A stretch of 64,000 nucleotides of DNA. Source: Rhodospirillales bacterium 70-18 (GTDB lineage Bacteria > Pseudomonadota > Alphaproteobacteria > Acetobacterales > Acetobacteraceae). Shown one piece after another: positions 60,437-64,000 of the stretch. Location: contig MKWE01000053.1 in assembly GCA_001899585.1 (NCBI GenBank), positions 157,847 through 221,846 on the forward strand. The letters are read 5' to 3'. Position numbers and translations under genes: made by a program. The notes under the pieces are model-generated. The model was not told the origin of the DNA. It saw nothing but the letters and a program-made list of their open reading frames with translations, and searched no databases. How positions within the stretch are numbered: position 1 is the first letter of the stretch; the number at the start of each line of letters is the position of its first letter.

Positions 60437-60949
60437 ATGACTCCATCCTCCCTGTCGCTCCTGACCGCCGCCATCCCCTTCGCCTGCGCCGCCCTGCTGG
60501 TGACCGCCGCCGCGACCGACCTCGCGGCCCGCATCATCCCCAATCGCATCCCGGCGCTGCTGCTTGCCCTCGGCCTGGTCCTGCACGTGGCGCAGGGCAC
60601 GCTGGTGGCCGGGTTGCTCGTTGCCGCCGCGGTGTTCGTCTTCGCCTTCGTCGCCTGGCAGTTCGGCGCGATGGGCGGCGGCGATGTGAAGCTGCTGGCC
60701 GCCACCGCCTTTTGCATCGCGCCGCCCGCCGTGCTGGCGCTGATCGTGCGGGTGGCGATCGCCGGCGGCGTGCTTGGCATCCTCTATCTGGTCGCGCGCC
60801 GCGTGGTGCGCGCACCGGCCGGCCCCGTCCCCCGTCTGGCTTCCCTGCCGGCGCGCGTGCTGCGCGCCGAACGGTGGCGGATCGGGCGCCGGTTTCCGCT
60901 GCCCTACGGGATAGCTATCGCCGTGGGTGGCCTCATCACCTTGATCTGA
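60437..60949 (+). CDS. cpaA: Prepilin peptidase CpaA (Tad/Flp type)
   Basis: 170 residues, six hydrophobic segments. Catalytic aspartates in AAATDLAARIIPNRIP (after helix 1) and in AMGGGDVKLLAATAF, the GxGD-type aspartyl protease pattern. It processes Flp and the TadE-like proteins. Start ATG 60437; the longer frame upstream is not coding-like. Confidence 0.9.
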   Translation: MTPSSLSLLTAAIPFACAALLVTAAATDLAARIIPNRIPALLLALGLVLHVAQGTLVAGLLVAAAVFVFAFVAWQFGAMGGGDVKLLAATAFCIAPPAVLALIVRVAIAGGVLGILYLVARRVVRAPAGPVPRLASLPARVLRAERWRIGRRFPLPYGIAIAVGGLITLI

Positions 60950-60959
60950 CGGTGTTGCC

Positions 60960-61805
60960 ATGATCATCCGCGTCGTCCTGTTCGTCCTGATGGCCGTGGG
61001 CCTGGTCGGTTTCGGCACGGTGGCCTGGATCGCCTCGCGCCCGACCGCCGCGGCGCACACGGCGGCGGTGGCGCCGATTCCCAAGGTGCATGTGCTGGTC
61101 GCCGCGCATGACCTGCATGCCGGCAGCCTATTGAAGCCCGAGGACATCAAGGCCCTGGAAGTCGTCCAGAGCGCAGCCCCCGAGGACGCCACCATCGACA
61201 CGGCGCAGGCGCGCAGCGGCCTGATCGGCGCCATGATCCGCCGCCCGCTGGTCGCCGGCGAGCAGCTGCGCAGTGCGGACGTGATGCGTCCGCGCGACCA
61301 TGGTTTCCTGGCCGCGGTGGTCGGCCCCGGCATGCGCGCCATCTCCATCGGCGTGGACGCGATCTCCGGCACCGCCGGGCTGATCTGGCCGGGCGACCGG
61401 GTGGACGTGATCCTGCTGCAATCGATCGAAGATCCGGCGCTGCCGCTGGGCCGGCGGGTGGCCGCCGAGACCGTGCTGTCCAACGCGCGTGTTGTGGCTA
61501 TCGACAAGCAACTGGTGCAAGGTGCGGTGCCCGGCGCCGCCGACGCCCCGGTCGCCCGCACGGTGACGCTGGAGGTGACCGCCGAGCAGGCCGAGCGCGT
61601 GTCGGTGGCTGGTCGGATCGGTCGTCTGTCGCTCACGGTGCGAGCCGCCGACGCCAATTCCAGCCAGGTCGCCATGGCGACGCGCGCGGCCCCGGTGTTC
61701 GCCAGCGACGTTTCGCACGCCCTGTCGGGCGAGCAGAAGCGGCCGGCGATCACCTCCCTGAAAGTGTACTCTGGTGCGGGCAAGAGCGAGGAGTTCAAGT
61801 TCTGA
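60960..61805 (+). CDS. cpaB: Flp pilus assembly protein CpaB
   Basis: 281 residues: an N-terminal membrane anchor (MIIRVVLFVLMAVGLVGFGT), then a SAF domain (about 45-110, VLVAAHDLHAGSLLKPEDIK, RRPLVAGEQLRSADVM), and the RcpC/CpaB domain (AISIGVDAISGTAGLIWPGD, RVDVILLQSIEDPALPL). It is thought to gate the secretin pore. Its stop overlaps the cpaC start by one base. Confidence 0.93.
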   Translation: MIIRVVLFVLMAVGLVGFGTVAWIASRPTAAAHTAAVAPIPKVHVLVAAHDLHAGSLLKPEDIKALEVVQSAAPEDATIDTAQARSGLIGAMIRRPLVAGEQLRSADVMRPRDHGFLAAVVGPGMRAISIGVDAISGTAGLIWPGDRVDVILLQSIEDPALPLGRRVAAETVLSNARVVAIDKQLVQGAVPGAADAPVARTVTLEVTAEQAERVSVAGRIGRLSLTVRAADANSSQVAMATRAAPVFASDVSHALSGEQKRPAITSLKVYSGAGKSEEFKF

Positions 61806-63376
61806 TGCCCCACCTTCCTTCGCGCGCCGCGGCGGCGCCCCGGCGCCTGCCGGGGATAGCCCTGCTGGCGGCCTTTGCCGTGGCCGCCGCCATGCCCGCC
61901 GCCGCCCAGGGCACCACGGCCCGGATGCCGGCGGGCCTTGCGCCGGCCCCGGTCGACCAGGGCGCCACCGGCCAGGGCACCACCGTGCAGGTGTCGCCCA
62001 CGCCCCTGGCACCCGCCCCGCTGGCGCCCGCCCCGCTGGCGGCCATGCCGCAGCCGACCACCCCTGTGGCTCCCGCGGCGGCACCCCGCCCGGCCCTGGC
62101 GATGCAGCGCCGCACCCTGAGCTTCGAGACCGGCGCCGGCCAGCTCGTCACCCTGCAGGGCCCGGCCGCCAACGTGTTCGTGGCCGACCCCAAGGTCGCC
62201 GAGGTCCGCCCCGGCAGCGCCACCACCCTGTTCATCTTCGGTGTCGGCCCTGGCCACACCACTGTCGCCGCCCTGGATGACACCGGCGCCGCGGTGGCGC
62301 AGTACGACGTCACCGTCCGCCCCTCCGTCTTCCTCTCCGGCCAGGTCGAGGCGGCGATCGCCCGCGTCGTCCCCGGCAGCCACGTGCTGGTGACGCCGCA
62401 GCCCAAGGGCCTGCTGGTAAGCGGCCGGATCGGCACCCCCGAGGACGCGGCACGGGTGCTGGCGGTGGCCAAGAGCTTCCTGCCGGACGGTCAGACCGTG
62501 GAAGATCAGCTCGCCCTCTCGGCCGCCACCCAGGTCACCCTGCGCGTGCGCATCGCCGAGATGTCGCGCACCGTCACCCGCCAGCTCGGCATCAACTGGC
62601 AGGCGCTGGGTTCGATCGGCAGCATCGGCAAGGTGCCGGCGCTGTCCTTCGCCGCCAACACCACCTCGGCCCTCGCCTGCGTCACCGTCGGCTGCCAGGG
62701 CGTCGGCTTCAACGGCCTGATCGACGCGCTGGCGCAGGACAACCTCGCCCATGTGCTGGCCGAGCCGAACCTGACCGTCATGAGCGGCCAGTCCGCCAGC
62801 TTCCTGGCCGGCGGGGAGTTCCCCATCCCGGTCGGCCAGCAGAACGGCCAGATCACCGTCACCTTCAAGAAGTTCGGCGTGAACCTGGAGTTCACCCCCA
62901 CGGTGCTGTCCGACGGCCGCATCAACCTCAGGGTCGCGCCCGAGGTCAGCCAGCTCAGCGATGTCGGCGCCGTCAAGCTCACCGCCGGCAATTCCAGCAT
63001 CACCGTCCCCGCGCTCACCGTGCGCCGCGCCGAGACCATGGTGGAACTCGGCAGCGGCCAGAGCTTCGCCATCGCCGGCCTGCTGCAGGACAGCGTGAAC
63101 CAGGGCGACAGCGGCCTGCCCGGCCTGGGCGACCTGCCGGTGCTGGGCGCGCTGTTCCGCTCCGACAAGTTCCAGCGCGCCGAGACCGAGCTGGTGATCC
63201 TGGTGACCCCCTTCGTCGCCCGCCCGGTCAGCGAGCCCGGCCGCCTGCGCCTGGCCGGCGAGAACTACACGCCGCCCACCGACCTGGAACGCATCTTCCA
63301 GCTTCGCCAGGTCGGCCAATTCGCCGGTGGACCGCCCGTGCGCATCCCCGGCCAGGCAGGATTCATCGTGCAATGA
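61805..63376 (+). CDS. cpaC: Tad pilus secretin CpaC (RcpA)
   Basis: 523 residues. Signal peptide (LPGIALLAAFAVAAAMPAAA), an Ala/Pro-rich stretch with LAPAPLAPAPLA repeats, then the pilus assembly N-domain (ANVFVADPKVAEVRPGSATT), a BON-like segment (SGRIGTPEDAARVLAVAKSF) and the secretin domain (VTLRVRIAEMSRTVTRQLGI, VLAEPNLTVMSGQSASFLAG, GLPGLGDLPVLGALFRS). It forms the outer-membrane pore for the pilus. Confidence 0.94.
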   Translation: MPHLPSRAAAAPRRLPGIALLAAFAVAAAMPAAAQGTTARMPAGLAPAPVDQGATGQGTTVQVSPTPLAPAPLAPAPLAAMPQPTTPVAPAAAPRPALAMQRRTLSFETGAGQLVTLQGPAANVFVADPKVAEVRPGSATTLFIFGVGPGHTTVAALDDTGAAVAQYDVTVRPSVFLSGQVEAAIARVVPGSHVLVTPQPKGLLVSGRIGTPEDAARVLAVAKSFLPDGQTVEDQLALSAATQVTLRVRIAEMSRTVTRQLGINWQALGSIGSIGKVPALSFAANTTSALACVTVGCQGVGFNGLIDALAQDNLAHVLAEPNLTVMSGQSASFLAGGEFPIPVGQQNGQITVTFKKFGVNLEFTPTVLSDGRINLRVAPEVSQLSDVGAVKLTAGNSSITVPALTVRRAETMVELGSGQSFAIAGLLQDSVNQGDSGLPGLGDLPVLGALFRSDKFQRAETELVILVTPFVARPVSEPGRLRLAGENYTPPTDLERIFQLRQVGQFAGGPPVRIPGQAGFIVQ

Positions 63377-63714
63377 TGCGATATGTCGGCCATCCCGCCC
63401 TGCGCGCCATCCTGCGCAACCCGCTTGTCCGCCGCGCCGCCGCCGGCTTCGCACTGGCCGTGCTGCCGCTGGCCGGCTGCGCAACCGACACCTACCAGCG
63501 CGAGGGCACCTGGCACCCGCAGGGCGTGAACGCCGTCAACATCGCCGCCCAGGTGGCCGACCCGCGCGATCTGGTGCAAGGCCGCTCCGACACCTCGCCG
63601 CACTACAAGTCCGGCGCCGCCGCCGTCTCGGATCTATGGTCCGGCAAGGCCGCCAAGCAGGCCGCCGCCGCCGCCGCGTCGTCCGCCGCCGCCGCCCAGG
63701 CGGCCACGCCATGA
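63373..63714 (+). CDS. Short CpaD-like pilus lipoprotein
   Basis: 113 residues. Lipoprotein signal with lipobox LPLAGC (Cys near residue 36), then TDTYQREGTWHPQGVNAVNI, as in the N-terminus of CpaD. The usual CpaD proteins run to about 200 residues; this one stops after an Ala-rich tail, so it lacks most of the C-terminal region. Overlaps cpaC and the next gene by four bases each (ATGA). Position and the THPxG-like motif support the assignment. Confidence 0.72.
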   Translation: MMRYVGHPALRAILRNPLVRRAAAGFALAVLPLAGCATDTYQREGTWHPQGVNAVNIAAQVADPRDLVQGRSDTSPHYKSGAAAVSDLWSGKAAKQAAAAAASSAAAAQAATP

Positions 63715-64000
63715 GCGCCGGCCTCGCCGCCGCCAGCCTGGCGCCGCTCAGCGGCGACATGCTGGAGCCGGCCTCCACCCGCCACGACCGGCCGCAGTTC
63801 ATCGCCTTCGTCAACGACGCGGCGACCGAGTCGGTGCTGCGCGACGGCCTGGTGGACGCCGTGCCCGGCGGCACCGACATCCGCCGCGGCGGCGTGCGCG
63901 GCGCCATCGCCGCGATGCAGAAAACCGCCACCCCCCGGGTGCTGGTGGTCGATGTCAGCGGCCAGGACGAGCCGCTGACCGCGCTGGCCATGCTGTCCGA
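63711..64000 (+). CDS. cpaE: Pilus assembly protein CpaE, N-terminal part (3' end outside window)
   Basis: The first 96 residues are present. FIAFVNDAATESVLRDGLVD, then TDIRRGGVRGAIAAMQKTAT and PRVLVVDVSGQDEPLTALAM match the receiver-like N-domain of CpaE/TadZ ATPases that localise the Tad machine at the pole. The ParA-like ATPase domain is beyond base 64000. ATG 63711 overlaps the preceding stop (ATGA). Confidence 0.88.
   Translation, partial: MSAGLAAASLAPLSGDMLEPASTRHDRPQFIAFVNDAATESVLRDGLVDAVPGGTDIRRGGVRGAIAAMQKTATPRVLVVDVSGQDEPLTALAMLS

Noticed and set aside
60344..63484. 1046-residue open frame on the minus strand
   Set aside because: Antisense shadow of cpaA-cpaC; low-complexity Gly/Ala/Arg sequence without any family match.
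1..64000. Search for transposases, integrases, phage genes, toxin-antitoxin or defence systems
   Set aside because: None recognised; XerD has normal housekeeping context and both tRNA genes lack adjacent integrases.

Overview
The window is very GC-rich, and its gene content and order point to an alphaproteobacterium, most likely Acetobacteraceae or a close Rhodospirillales relative. Evidence for this is a DUF4167 protein, a fused shikimate kinase/dehydroquinate synthase, a CtrA-type regulator, a cpa-type Tad pilus locus, a PEP-CTERM protein, and the run ffh-rpsP-rimM-trmD-rplS continuing into leuC-leuD-leuB. The genus cannot be fixed from the sequence. No insertion sequence, prophage, CRISPR array or plasmid gene was seen; this is chromosomal backbone.

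Layout. 1-12.6 kb: end of prfA, prmC, a DUF4167 protein, a Nudix hydrolase, an Atm1-type ABC exporter, rpmB, a histidine kinase, aroKB, xerD, accA, a MAPEG protein and an MFS exporter. 12.7-20.4 kb: a PEP-CTERM protein, a tight three-gene operon (luciferase-like oxidoreductase plus two alpha/beta hydrolases), a TPR protein, an epimerase-like protein, a hydrolase and a GT4 glycosyltransferase. 20.6-30.4 kb: GT9, thrS-infC, a class II aldolase, a threonine dehydratase/GT39 pair, and lrp/trxB/lysR. 30.4-38 kb: a non-coding interval with a candidate structured RNA, tRNA-Arg, then the minus-strand leu and ribosomal/SRP operons. 38-49.7 kb: a di-heme cytochrome c, motB-motA, two tandem methyltransferase paralogues, a DNA glycosylase, a response regulator/sensor kinase pair, a DedA protein, a methyltransferase and another sensor kinase. 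49.7-57.8 kb: a flavoprotein/TVP38 pair, the rpmH-rnpA-yidD-yidC-engB cluster, argB, tRNA-Thr, an HPt protein and a TauE/SafE permease. 57.8-64 kb: the Tad pilus region, with two TadE-like pseudopilins, a CtrA-like regulator, then flp, cpaA, cpaB, cpaC, a short cpaD and the start of cpaE, which runs off the end.

The most distinctive signal is non-coding. Five AT-rich elements (near 0.4, 20.4, 24.2, 38.1 and 45.6 kb) are each built from two AT-rich hairpins, and each hairpin carries a conserved tail of the type AAAAAACTTTATTCGTT. The two half-elements are always inverted relative to each other, with either the tails outside or the hairpins outside, as in a mosaic REP/BIME-like family. Other non-coding items are a free-standing structured RNA candidate with its own terminator (30.77-30.94 kb), a 38-bp palindrome, a 23-bp tandem repeat that includes the end of ffh, and a triple repeat with growing G runs.

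Start sites that need care are infC (probable AUA start), engB (no canonical start at the yidC junction) and prmC (the longest reading begins inside a repeat element).
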